Shown: positions 35,787 to 44,519 of the stretch, piece after piece
How positions within the stretch are numbered: the stretch's first letter is position 1
Layout: the number at the start of each line of letters is the position of its first letter
The notes under the pieces: generated by a model
What the model was told of the DNA's origin: nothing
The model's input: only the letters and a program-made list of their open reading frames with translations
Databases searched by the model: none
Translations under genes and position numbers: made by a program
Assembly: GCA_031285625.1 (NCBI GenBank)
Contig: JAITVV010000081.1
Coordinates: 62,001-126,000 of the forward strand
Reading direction: 5' to 3'
From: Prevotella sp.
GTDB lineage: Bacteria > Bacteroidota > Bacteroidia > Bacteroidales > Dysgonomonadaceae
Length of the DNA: 64,000 nucleotides

Positions 35787-37229
35787 ATGAAATTTAAAAT
35801 CCAATATTTGTTATTCGTTTTTGCGTTAATTCCTTACATTTCGTTTGCACAAACAAAACAGGCAGGTATACAGCAATTTCTGAATAACAAGGGATTAAAG
35901 CACGCCTCAGTCGGTATTTGTGTAAAAGATTTTTCAGGTAAACAAATAGCATCACACAATCCGGAAAAATCGTATACCCCAGCCTCAATACTCAAGGTGG
36001 TTACTACAGCGACATCTTTGGAAGTACTTGGAGCCGAATATAAATATAAAACTACCCTTGCTAAAAATAACAACGACAAAAACAGACTGTTAATTCATGG
36101 ATATGGTGACCCTACATTAGGTACAGAACATTTGGAAAATATCCCAAATGCATTTCTCTCTCAATGGGTAGATCAAATCAAACAAAATACAGATTCCACC
36201 GAAAATATCGATATAACTGTTATTGACGATTATTTTGGATATGAGGGTATATCCGACCGATGGATTTACCAGGATTTAGGAAACTATTATGCAGCAGCAA
36301 CCTATGGTATCAGTATTTTTGATAACACTTACAAATTGTATTTCAATACTGTCCGTCGCGATACTTGTCCGGTAATCATCAGAACAGATCCTGAAATGAA
36401 TATAGAATTCAAAAATATACTTCGCCTCAATAGCTCGGGGCAAGATAACGGATATATACATGGTGAGCCATTCTCAAACAAACGCCTTATTACCGGAGAT
36501 ATCCCCGGAGGAAAAGCATCCTTCAGCATCAAAGGAGATATCCCTAATCCCGGATTATACTTAGGTGAAGTGTTAGCAAAAAAGTTAAGTGAAGATAATT
36601 ATAAAGTCGGAAAAATTGAAAATACATATGAGAGATACTATGACCAAATGTATAAAGATAAAAAAGAATCCTCCGATGAAAAGGTTTTCTATACACATTA
36701 TTCCTTCCCTTTAAAGGATATTGTGAAAGACACAAATGTAAGGAGTAATAATCATTATGCAGAACATCTGATACGGACTGTAGGACGTGAAAAAGAAAAA
36801 GATATATACACACCATCATTGGATGCAGGAATAGAAAAAACAAAGGAACTCTGGAAAATTCGTGGATTTAATACAAACGCGCTAATGATGTATGATGGAA
36901 GCGGCTTGTCACCGGCAAATGCGGTAAGCCCGGCATTTATGTGCGACCTGCTAGTGTATATGCAAACAAAAAGTAAAAATGCTGATGTATTTCTGGAATC
37001 GCTACCTAAAGCAGGCAAAGACGGAACAGTAAAAAACCGTCTGAAAGGGACAAGGCTGGCAGGAAAAATAGCGATGAAAAGTGGGAGTATCAATGGAGTA
37101 CAATGTTTTTCAGGCTATTATATAGATGGGGATAAAAAGTATGCTTTCACTATTATGGTTAATAAATTCACAGGACCGCGCAGTGAAATAGTAAGGGCAA
37201 TCGATACTTTATTGTTATCACTCTTCTAG
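35787..37229 (+). CDS. dacB: D-alanyl-D-alanine carboxypeptidase/endopeptidase, PBP4 type (peptidase S13)
   Basis: 480 residues with a signal peptide (LLFVFALIPYISFAQ). The three penicillin-binding motifs are intact: SILK at residues 67-70 (SxxK), SNN in VRSNNHYAEHL (SxN), and KSG in MKSGSINGVQCFSGY. The LMMYDGSGLSPANAVSP segment is typical of S13 enzymes. It removes the terminal D-Ala or cuts peptide cross-links in periplasmic peptidoglycan. The last 12 nt overlap tail-to-tail with the EamA gene on the other strand. A TATCTTTA sequence near 35738 may be its -7 box. Confidence 0.93.
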   Translation: MKFKIQYLLFVFALIPYISFAQTKQAGIQQFLNNKGLKHASVGICVKDFSGKQIASHNPEKSYTPASILKVVTTATSLEVLGAEYKYKTTLAKNNNDKNRLLIHGYGDPTLGTEHLENIPNAFLSQWVDQIKQNTDSTENIDITVIDDYFGYEGISDRWIYQDLGNYYAAATYGISIFDNTYKLYFNTVRRDTCPVIIRTDPEMNIEFKNILRLNSSGQDNGYIHGEPFSNKRLITGDIPGGKASFSIKGDIPNPGLYLGEVLAKKLSEDNYKVGKIENTYERYYDQMYKDKKESSDEKVFYTHYSFPLKDIVKDTNVRSNNHYAEHLIRTVGREKEKDIYTPSLDAGIEKTKELWKIRGFNTNALMMYDGSGLSPANAVSPAFMCDLLVYMQTKSKNADVFLESLPKAGKDGTVKNRLKGTRLAGKIAMKSGSINGVQCFSGYYIDGDKKYAFTIMVNKFTGPRSEIVRAIDTLLLSLF

Positions 37230-38096
37230 AGGCTTCTTACTGCTGATTATAACCAATGTTACAGCACCGATAATAAGAAGCAATCCGGAGAGGCTATTCC
37301 AGCCAAAAGGCTCTCCAAAATGGAATACACCTACCAATGTAGCAACTACCGGCTCTAATGAACCAAGTATTGAAGTTACGGTAGATCCGGCGTATTTTAC
37401 GGCAGAGACCAAAGCCAGACCGGAAAATACTGTCGCAAACAAAGCTAAACCTCCCAGATTAAACCATGCCTTTACATTAGGAACAATTTCAATACCTGTT
37501 GTGGAATAAGAGAATACTGAAAAAATAAATGCTCCAAAAAGCATTACATAAAATGTAAACACTTCCGGTTGAAGACTTTTTATACTTTTCCTGTTCAGGC
37601 TTACAATATAAGTGGAATATGTAAATACAGTAATCAGTACAGCCAATAAGCCTTTTGTATTAATAAATCCCGTATCGCTCCAACAAAGCAATGCAACTCC
37701 TACAAGCGCTAAAACCGCGGCAAAAAGGATATTTCTGGATAACTTCTCCTTATAGAAAATGATCATCATACAAGCCACTGACACCGGATAGAGAAAGTGA
37801 ATTGTTGTAGATACTCCACTCGAAATATAATTATAAGAATAAATCAGCCCCATAGATGTCATCGTATAAAGTAAGCCTAGAAATAATAGCTGTACGGCCA
37901 GCTTAGGCGATATCCTGAAGTCTCTTTTTCGTATAATACAAATAATGCCCAGAAGACTTGCAGCCAAAAGGCTTCGATAAAACAATATGGATGGAGCATG
38001 CATTCCGGCTTTCAATAGAGGAATTGAAAAAAATGCGATCAATCCGAATGTTCCGGAAGATATCAGTGCCAGTATGATTCCTTTGGTTTTATCCAT
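37218..38096 (-). CDS. EamA/DMT-family transporter
   Basis: 292 residues with ten predicted membrane helices in two EamA repeats (residues 5-135 and 150-285). Typical segments are KGIILALISSGTFGLIAFFSIPLLKAG at the start, FYRSLLAA, and SVTSILGSLEPVVATLVGVFHFGEPFGWNSLSGLLLIIGA near the end. Family members move metabolites or drugs; the substrate cannot be told. A CAAAGGTA at 38117-38124 (TACCTTTG toward the gene) is a good -7 box. Confidence 0.9.
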   Translation of the reverse strand: MDKTKGIILALISSGTFGLIAFFSIPLLKAGMHAPSILFYRSLLAASLLGIICIIRKRDFRISPKLAVQLLFLGLLYTMTSMGLIYSYNYISSGVSTTIHFLYPVSVACMMIIFYKEKLSRNILFAAVLALVGVALLCWSDTGFINTKGLLAVLITVFTYSTYIVSLNRKSIKSLQPEVFTFYVMLFGAFIFSVFSYSTTGIEIVPNVKAWFNLGGLALFATVFSGLALVSAVKYAGSTVTSILGSLEPVVATLVGVFHFGEPFGWNSLSGLLLIIGAVTLVIISSKKPLEE

Positions 38097-38309
38097 ATTT
38101 GCTAATCAAAAGTCTGCAAAGGTAATACTTCCTCCAATCATTTGTAAATATATTATCAAATAAAGATATAATTGTATGATTATCAAATAGATAATTTAAT
38201 TATATAAAAAATATGATTTCCCTGACTTATTTATATAACAAATAATTTATCTATATTTGACATTATAAGAATCTACATTCTTGTCTATTTAATTAATAAT
38301 CAAATATTT

Positions 38310-39053
38310 ATGTCAAATTCAGTTGTAGAAGTTTGTGCAAATTCAGTACAATCAGCCATAAATGGGCAAAAAGGAGGAGCTATAAGAGTAGAATTATGCG
38401 ATAATCTCGAAGAAGGAGGCACTACCCCTGCCCTATCTCAGATCGAGCTTACAAGAGAGAATTTAAGTATTCAGGTAAATGTAATTATTCGCCCACGAGG
38501 AGGAGATTTTCTATACAACGATCTCGAATTTGAAATGATGAAACGGGATATCCATCATTGCGGCAAGAGCAAATGCGATGGAGTCGTTTTCGGGATATTA
38601 AACCCGGATGGATCTGTAGACAAAAAGAGAAATAAAGATCTAATAGATATTGCTCATCAATATGGAATGAGCGTTACTTTTCACAGAGCATTTGACAGAT
38701 GTGCCAATCTATTCAAATCATTAGAAGATATAATTGAACTAGGTTGCGATAGAATATTGACTTCCGGCGGAATGAAAACTGCACCTGAAGGAGAAGAGAT
38801 TTTAAAAAGACTGATTGAACAAGCTGGTAACCGTATCATTATTATGCCGGGCGGAGGCATAACAGAAAACAATATAGGAGATTTGGTAAAAGCAACAGGG
38901 CTAAAAGAATTCCATGGTTCTTTCCGCAGTAGATATATGGGAGAAATGGAATATATATCTAACATATTTGATAATGTAAACGAAGAATATTCGATACTCT
39001 TATCTGACTCAGAAAAGATAGAAAAAGCAATCAAAAATGCCAATAATATTTAA
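38310..39053 (+). CDS. cutC: Copper homeostasis protein CutC
   Basis: 247 residues, normal CutC length, with a TIM-barrel pattern: VEVCANSVQSAINGQKGGAIRVELCDNLEEGGTTP in parts, then VIIRPRGGDFLYND, VTFHRAFDRC, LTSGGMKTAPEGEEIL, IMPGGGITENNIGDL and EFHGSFRSRYMG. The CutC name reflects an old link to copper tolerance; the biochemical role is uncertain. A TATATTTG -7 box is at 38252-38259, giving a leader of about 45 nt. Confidence 0.93.
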   Translation: MSNSVVEVCANSVQSAINGQKGGAIRVELCDNLEEGGTTPALSQIELTRENLSIQVNVIIRPRGGDFLYNDLEFEMMKRDIHHCGKSKCDGVVFGILNPDGSVDKKRNKDLIDIAHQYGMSVTFHRAFDRCANLFKSLEDIIELGCDRILTSGGMKTAPEGEEILKRLIEQAGNRIIIMPGGGITENNIGDLVKATGLKEFHGSFRSRYMGEMEYISNIFDNVNEEYSILLSDSEKIEKAIKNANNI

Positions 39054-39122
39054 AAAGGAAGTCTATTATAGTTAATATATATTTGGTAAAAATTATTCAC
39101 AAAAAAAGAATATAAAAAATAC

Positions 39123-39130
39123 TAACTTTG
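39123..39130 (+). promoter_or_regulatory. -7 box before mnmG
   Basis: TAACTTTG fits TAnnTTTG and lies 31 nt before the mnmG start codon. A -33 TTTG at the standard distance is not evident. Confidence 0.4.
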
Positions 39131-39161
39131 TAGCCGTAAACAATTATCCCTTTTAAATAAG

Positions 39162-41036
39162 ATGAATTTCAAATATGATGTAATTGTCGTCGGGGCAGGT
39201 CATGCCGGATGTGAAGCTGCAGCTGCTGCGGCCAACATGGGTTCGAAGACCTTACTGATCACAATGGATATGAACAAGATCGCACAGATGAGTTGCAATC
39301 CTGCCGTAGGTGGAATTGCAAAAGGCCAGATTGTGCGAGAGATCGATGCCCTGGGCGGACAGATGGGAATAGTTACAGATACTACTGCCATCCAATTCCG
39401 GATGCTTAACAAATCGAAGGGCCCTGCAATGTGGAGTCCAAGGGCACAAAGCGACCGGGTAAAATTTATCCAAAAATGGAGAGAGATTATAGAGAATACA
39501 AATAGTCTCTTCATCTGGCAGGACACAGTAACATCTCTCATTATCGAGAACAAAACTGTAACCGGAGTAAGAACTGCGATGGATGTAGTCTTCTCTGCCA
39601 AATCGGTGGTTTTGACTAACGGAACTTTCTTGAATGGATTAATGCACATTGGGAAAACACAGCTCGGTGGTGGACGTGTATCCGAGCCTGCGTCTTTTGG
39701 CATTACCGAGCAACTGCGTGAATTTGGATTTACTACCGACAGAATGAAAACAGGTACTCCTGCCAGAATAGATGGAAGGAGTGTCGATTTTAGCCTGATG
39801 GAAGAGCAAAAAGGCGATGACGATTTTCATAAGTTCTCTTATCTGGATTTCGAGCCAAGAACGTTAAAGCAGTTGAGTTGCTGGATAACTTATACCAATG
39901 AAGATGTACACACCAGATTACGCGATGGACTGGATGATTCTCCATTATATAACGGGCAAATAAAAAGCATCGGTCCAAGATATTGCCCTAGCATCGAAAC
40001 TAAGATTGTCACATTTGAGGAGAAAACATCCCATCAATTATTTCTGGAACCGGAAGGTGAAAATACTCAGGAATATTATCTGAACGGCTTTTCTTCCTCC
40101 CTCCCACTCCATATACAAATTGAGGCATTACAAAAAATCCCTGCATTCCGCAATATTCATATCTACAGGCCTGGTTATGCCATCGAGTATGATTTCTTTG
40201 ATCCCACCCAACTGAAGCATACATTGGAAACGAAATTAATAAACAATCTCTTTTTTGCAGGACAAATCAATGGAACTACCGGATATGAAGAAGCAGGAGG
40301 ACAAGGTTTGATAGCAGGAATAAATGCACACATCAGCACTCACGGTGGCGATGAGTTCACCCTAAAAAGAGATGAAGCATATATAGGTGTATTGATCGAT
40401 GATCTTGTAACAAAAGGTGTTGACGAACCATATAGAATGTTTACGTCAAGAGCAGAATATCGCATATTATTAAGGCAAGATGATGCCGATGTTCGCTTAA
40501 CTGAAAAAGGCTATAATATTGGCTTAGCTAAACAAGAGAGATTAGACCTGTTAAAAGAGAAAAAAGCAGAAATAAATAGAATAATCGATTTCACTGCAAA
40601 CTACTCCCTAAAACCTGAATATATAAATGAAGGACTAACAAAACTAGGAACAAGCCCATTAAAACAAGGATTAAAACTTAAAGATGTAATCACACGCCCT
40701 CAGGTTACAGCAGGCAATATAGCTGAATATATACCAGCCTTTAAAGAGGAGCTCAATAAAATACCGAACAGAAAAGAGGAAATAATCGAAGCAATTGAAA
40801 TCACTATCAAGTACGATGGATACATAAAGAGAGAGCAACTAATTGCGGAGAAGATTTCACGCTTAGAAAATATTCGCATAAAAGGGAAGTTTGACTACGA
40901 AAATATACTATCTCTTTCAACCGAAGCACGACAAAAATTATCAAAAATAAATCCAGAAACAATTGCACAAGCCAGTAGAATCCCTGGGGTTTCACCAAAT
41001 GACATCTCCATCCTACTAGTCCTTTTAGGTCGCTAA
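39162..41036 (+). CDS. mnmG: tRNA uridine-5-carboxymethylaminomethyl modification enzyme MnmG (GidA)
   Basis: 624 residues. FAD-binding GxGxxG in VVGAGHAGCEAA, followed by the signatures SCNPAVGGIAKGQIVREIDALGG, MWSPRAQSDR, GTFLNGLMHIG, TGTPARIDGRSVD, GQINGTTGYEEAGGQGLIAGINA and RAEYRILLRQDDAD. The C-terminal helical domain ends with ASRIPGVSPNDISILLVLLGR. With MnmE it modifies the wobble U34 of several tRNAs. In many genomes mnmG lies near the replication origin; here two parS-like sites follow it directly. Confidence 0.97.
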   Translation: MNFKYDVIVVGAGHAGCEAAAAAANMGSKTLLITMDMNKIAQMSCNPAVGGIAKGQIVREIDALGGQMGIVTDTTAIQFRMLNKSKGPAMWSPRAQSDRVKFIQKWREIIENTNSLFIWQDTVTSLIIENKTVTGVRTAMDVVFSAKSVVLTNGTFLNGLMHIGKTQLGGGRVSEPASFGITEQLREFGFTTDRMKTGTPARIDGRSVDFSLMEEQKGDDDFHKFSYLDFEPRTLKQLSCWITYTNEDVHTRLRDGLDDSPLYNGQIKSIGPRYCPSIETKIVTFEEKTSHQLFLEPEGENTQEYYLNGFSSSLPLHIQIEALQKIPAFRNIHIYRPGYAIEYDFFDPTQLKHTLETKLINNLFFAGQINGTTGYEEAGGQGLIAGINAHISTHGGDEFTLKRDEAYIGVLIDDLVTKGVDEPYRMFTSRAEYRILLRQDDADVRLTEKGYNIGLAKQERLDLLKEKKAEINRIIDFTANYSLKPEYINEGLTKLGTSPLKQGLKLKDVITRPQVTAGNIAEYIPAFKEELNKIPNRKEEIIEAIEITIKYDGYIKREQLIAEKISRLENIRIKGKFDYENILSLSTEARQKLSKINPETIAQASRIPGVSPNDISILLVLLGR

Positions 41037-41042
41037 ACAAAA

Positions 41043-41058
41043 TGTTCCACGTGAAACA
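41043..41058. promoter_or_regulatory. parS-like ParB-binding site 1
   Basis: TGTTCCACGTGAAACA differs from the classic parS palindrome TGTTTCACGTGAAACA at one position. It lies 7 nt after the mnmG stop codon. Confidence 0.8.
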
Positions 41059-41077
41059 CAAACAGAAAAAACACAAA

Positions 41078-41093
41078 TGTTCCACGTGGAACA
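41078..41093. promoter_or_regulatory. parS-like ParB-binding site 2
   Basis: TGTTCCACGTGGAACA is a perfect 16-bp palindrome and the same variant used as parS in Pseudomonas. It starts 35 nt after the start of site 1 and ends 17 nt before apt. Confidence 0.82.
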
Positions 41094-41110
41094 CTAAATA
41101 ATCTAACGAA

Positions 41111-41662
41111 ATGAATCGAGCAGAAAAAGAAGAAAAACTTATTACTTTAAGACAAATTGTCCGCAACATTCCTGACTTTCCAATTCCCGGAATTCAATTT
41201 AAGGATGTCACGCCCTTATTCAAGACAAAAGAATCTTTATCAATGCTAACGGATGTACTTCTTGAAGAATATAGAGGAAAAGGCATAACGAAAGTTGTTG
41301 GTATAGAGTCAAGAGGTTTTATAATGGGACCGATCATGGCTTTAGAATTAGATGCAGGATTTGTTCCGATAAGGAAACCGGGCAAACTTCCAGCAGATGT
41401 ATTCGAAGAAGAATATGAGAAAGAATATGGAATGGACAAAATACAGATTCATAAAGATTCACTCACAAAAGATGATGTTGTACTCATCCACGATGACTTA
41501 CTAGCAACAGGAGGTACAATGTTCGCTGCATACAATCTGGTAAAAAAAATGGGAGTAAAAAATATATACGTAAACTTCATAATTGAGCTGGATGAACTAA
41601 AAGGAAGAGATTTATTCCCTAAAAACATTGAATTAAAGTCAATGATCCACTTCGAAGTATAA
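41111..41662 (+). CDS. apt: Adenine phosphoribosyltransferase
   Basis: 183 residues, slightly longer than typical. The PRPP-binding loop VVLIHDDLLATGG is at residues 123-135, preceded by GIESRGFIMGPIMALEL and FVPIRKPGKLP, as in other APRTs. It salvages adenine to AMP. The conserved Bacteroidales order mnmG-apt-uvrC is kept. parS-like sites fill its upstream gap, so ParB binding could affect its transcription (inference). Confidence 0.96.
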   Translation: MNRAEKEEKLITLRQIVRNIPDFPIPGIQFKDVTPLFKTKESLSMLTDVLLEEYRGKGITKVVGIESRGFIMGPIMALELDAGFVPIRKPGKLPADVFEEEYEKEYGMDKIQIHKDSLTKDDVVLIHDDLLATGGTMFAAYNLVKKMGVKNIYVNFIIELDELKGRDLFPKNIELKSMIHFEV

Positions 41663-41793
41663 ACGTACACAAAACCTTTCCACATTTACATTTGCATACA
41701 ACAAATTACCATTCTCTTTTTAAGGGTTTGATGATTTGTTGTATCTTTATCTTGACATTAAGACAAGGAGACATATACAAAACGCACAAAAAG

Positions 41794-43632
41794 ATGATAG
41801 AAAAGAAAAAGACTAAGAGGCAAATGATTGAAGAATATTTGATTAATATCATTCGTAACATTCCTGACAAACCAGGATGTTATCAATACTATGATGATAA
41901 AGGAATAATAATATATGTAGGAAAAGCAAAAAATCTAAAGAAAAGAGTGTCATCCTATTTTACAAAGAAACACGAAGATAGTCCAAAAACCAGGATTCTT
42001 GTTAGTAAAATAAGGGATATAAAATACATTATAGTAAATACAGAAGCAGATACTCTTTTATTAGAAAATAATCTTATCAAAGAATTTCAGCCCAGATATA
42101 ATGTAATGCTGAAAGATGATAAGTCTTATCCTTCTATTGTTATCAGAAATGAATATTATCCAAGAGTTGAACTCACAAGAAAAATAATGAAGGATGGTTC
42201 ACAATATTATGGGCCATATTCAAATGTGCTGAGTGTAAAAACATTATTAGAGTTAGTACATAAACTCTATCCTATCCGTACTTGCTCCTTAAACTTAACA
42301 CCCGAAAAAATAGTAGAAGGCAAATATAAAGTCTGCCTTGAATATCATATTAAAAGATGTCTTGGGCCATGCGTAGGCCTACAATCATCAGATGATTACA
42401 TCAAGAATGTAAATGCTATCCAAGAAATTTTGAAGGGTAACACCAACCTGGTAAGTGATGGCATATACACAAAAATGATAGAAGCTGCCGAAAGGCAAGA
42501 ATTTGAAGAAGCAAACCGCTTAAAAGAAAAATATTTACTAATAGAGAACTTCAAAAATAAATCTACAGTAGTTAGCACTATAAAATATAACATCGATATT
42601 TATAGTTATGACGAAGATGAGAATGCAGGATATATAAATTATTTAAATGTACACAATGGTGCTATTATTCAGGCATATACATTCGAGTATAGAAAAAAGA
42701 TGGAAGAGGCCAAGGAAGAACTACTTGCCTTGGGTATTATTGAAGTAAGGGAAAGATTTGGATCTAAGGCAAAGGAAATAGTAGTTCCATTTTTACCAGA
42801 ATTGACATTAGACGGAGTTGAATTTGTAATACCTCAACGCGGAGATAAGAAAAAATTATTGCATCTTTCAATACAAAATGTAAGACAATACAAATTAGAC
42901 AAATTAAAAAAAGCGGAAAGCCTCAATCCGGAACAGCGAAGCGTCCGCATATTAAAAGATATACAAAAAGATTTAAGCCTCAAAGAGTTACCAACACACA
43001 TAGAATGTTTTGACAACTCGAATATACAAGGAACAAATCCTGTTTCTGCGTGTGTAGTTTTTAAAATGGGAAAACCATCCAAAAAAGATTATCGCCATTT
43101 TAATGTAAAAACAGTTATTGGCCCAGATGACTTTTCTACAATGAGAGAAGTTGTCTACCGGCGTTATCACAGACTAATGGAGGAAGAATCCCCCCTACCC
43201 CAACTGATAGTAATTGATGGTGGTAAAGGTCAGCTTAGTGCAGCCTGTGAGTCCTTAAAAGCACTTGGTCTGTATGGAAAAATTGCTATTGTGGGTATAG
43301 CAAAACGTCTCGAAGAAATTTATTACCCCGAAGATTCAATTCCTCTTTATCTGGATAAGAACAGTGAATCCTTGAAAGTATTGCAACATCTTAGAGATGA
43401 AGCACATAGATTTGGTATTACATTTCATAGAAATCAACGGAGTAAACATCAGATCAAATCAGAGCTGGACAATATTAAAGGTATTGGTGACGAAACAAAA
43501 CGCTTACTATTGAAAGAATTTAGAAGTGTGAAAAGAATAAAACTGGCATCAGATAAAGAAGTTGAAAAAATTGTAGGCAAGCACAAAACTATGTTGATCA
43601 GAAAATATTTTGCTGAAAAAGAGAATAGATAG
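41794..43632 (+). CDS. uvrC: UvrABC system protein C
   Basis: About 612 residues from the ATG at 41794. The frame runs back to a TTG at 41692, but that stretch is not UvrC-like and holds promoter-like sequence; 41824 is another possible start. Order of domains: GIY-YIG nuclease (NIPDKPGCYQYYDD, IIYVGKAKNLKKRVSSYF), the Cys-rich CLEYHIKRCLGPCVG region, a UVR motif (EFEEANRLKEKYLL), an RNase H-like nuclease (IECFDNSNIQGTNPVSACVVF, LIVIDGGKGQLSAA, GIAKRLEEIYYP) and a C-terminal helix-hairpin-helix (ELDNIKGIGDETKRLLL). It makes the dual incisions in nucleotide excision repair. Confidence 0.95.
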   Translation: MIEKKKTKRQMIEEYLINIIRNIPDKPGCYQYYDDKGIIIYVGKAKNLKKRVSSYFTKKHEDSPKTRILVSKIRDIKYIIVNTEADTLLLENNLIKEFQPRYNVMLKDDKSYPSIVIRNEYYPRVELTRKIMKDGSQYYGPYSNVLSVKTLLELVHKLYPIRTCSLNLTPEKIVEGKYKVCLEYHIKRCLGPCVGLQSSDDYIKNVNAIQEILKGNTNLVSDGIYTKMIEAAERQEFEEANRLKEKYLLIENFKNKSTVVSTIKYNIDIYSYDEDENAGYINYLNVHNGAIIQAYTFEYRKKMEEAKEELLALGIIEVRERFGSKAKEIVVPFLPELTLDGVEFVIPQRGDKKKLLHLSIQNVRQYKLDKLKKAESLNPEQRSVRILKDIQKDLSLKELPTHIECFDNSNIQGTNPVSACVVFKMGKPSKKDYRHFNVKTVIGPDDFSTMREVVYRRYHRLMEEESPLPQLIVIDGGKGQLSAACESLKALGLYGKIAIVGIAKRLEEIYYPEDSIPLYLDKNSESLKVLQHLRDEAHRFGITFHRNQRSKHQIKSELDNIKGIGDETKRLLLKEFRSVKRIKLASDKEVEKIVGKHKTMLIRKYFAEKENR

Positions 43633-43739
43633 ATTTAAAAAAATGTGAAAGTTTATAAATATTTGTATACTATAATAATAAGATATAAAACAAAGGGTTA
43701 GTCGGATTGTTATATTAACATAATCAAACTAGCACGGTT

Positions 43740-44321
43740 ATGAAAAATGATTTATTCTATTCAGTAAAGCAAGCAGTGAAATACTGGTGGGTTTCACTAT
43801 TATTAGGCCTATTAGCTATTGGCCTGGGTATATGGTGTTTAGCATCACCATGGGCAACAATTACTGCACTAGCAATAGTCTTTGCTATTAGTTTCCTGGT
43901 AAGTGGAGTCTTCGAAATTATTTTTGCATTCTCTAATAAGAATACTTTAAAATGATGGGGATGGACGCTTACAAGCGGAATAATCGACTTACTCTTTGGT
44001 ATTATGTTAATATCTATGTCACCTGCAGTCATTGCAATTGTATTATCATACTTTATTGGCTTCTGGTTAATGTTTCAATCTATTTGGGGTATCGGTAGTG
44101 CAGCAGAACTACAAAGAAACGGAATCAGAGGTTGGGGATGGCTAATGGCACTAGCTATATTAGGAGTATTAATGTCATTCTTATTTATTATGAGCCCGGC
44201 TCTTACAACCGGCTTTATCGTTTCCCTTGTAAGTATTTCATTTGTAGCCTATGGAATATTCAGAATCTATCTGGGAGTGAAATTAAGATCGCTTCATAAA
44301 GAAATGGAAGAAATAGATTGA
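43740..44321 (+). pseudogene. HdeD/DUF308-like membrane protein with an in-frame stop
   Basis: The frame opens at 43740 with YWWVSLLLGLLAIGLGIWCLASPWATITALA and continues to a TGA at 43953-43955. The same frame then reads on without further stops, WGWTLTSGIIDLLFGIMLISMSP..., to 44321. Together the two parts make 193 residues with six membrane helices, the normal HdeD-like size. Relatives usually have a Gly in the LK-x-WGW position, so a GGA to TGA change is the likely lesion. A start inside the second half (44004) would leave only part of the protein. It stands between uvrC and dtd, where the conserved block normally has no such gene. Confidence 0.83.
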
Positions 44322-44367
44322 TATTTAAATAATTAATTTACAGATTATCTGCAAATTAATTAATAAA

Positions 44368-44401
44368 AAAGACGCTGGGCTAAGATTAGTTCAGCGTCTT
44401 T
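44368..44401 (+). terminator. Intrinsic terminator after the HdeD-like gene
   Basis: AAAGACGCTG (44368-44377) pairs with CAGCGTCTTT (44392-44401), with further CTA/TAG pairing inside. T-rich sequence follows. Confidence 0.8.
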
Positions 44402-44519
44402 CAGTAAATTCAGTTAACATATTTTAATATTATTATTTTTAAATAAGAGAAAACATATGGTCTACTAGCATTTTTATATTAAGTTTAACAAAATATTACT
44501 AATACAAATTTTATAGGCT

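Noticed and set aside
41041-41110. Replication origin between mnmG and apt
   Set aside because: Only parS-like sites are present. I saw no DnaA-box cluster (TTATCCACA) or dnaA gene, so no origin is claimed.
38681-41439. Long minus-strand frames across cutC, mnmG and apt
   Set aside because: They lie opposite strongly conserved genes and show no coding features of their own.
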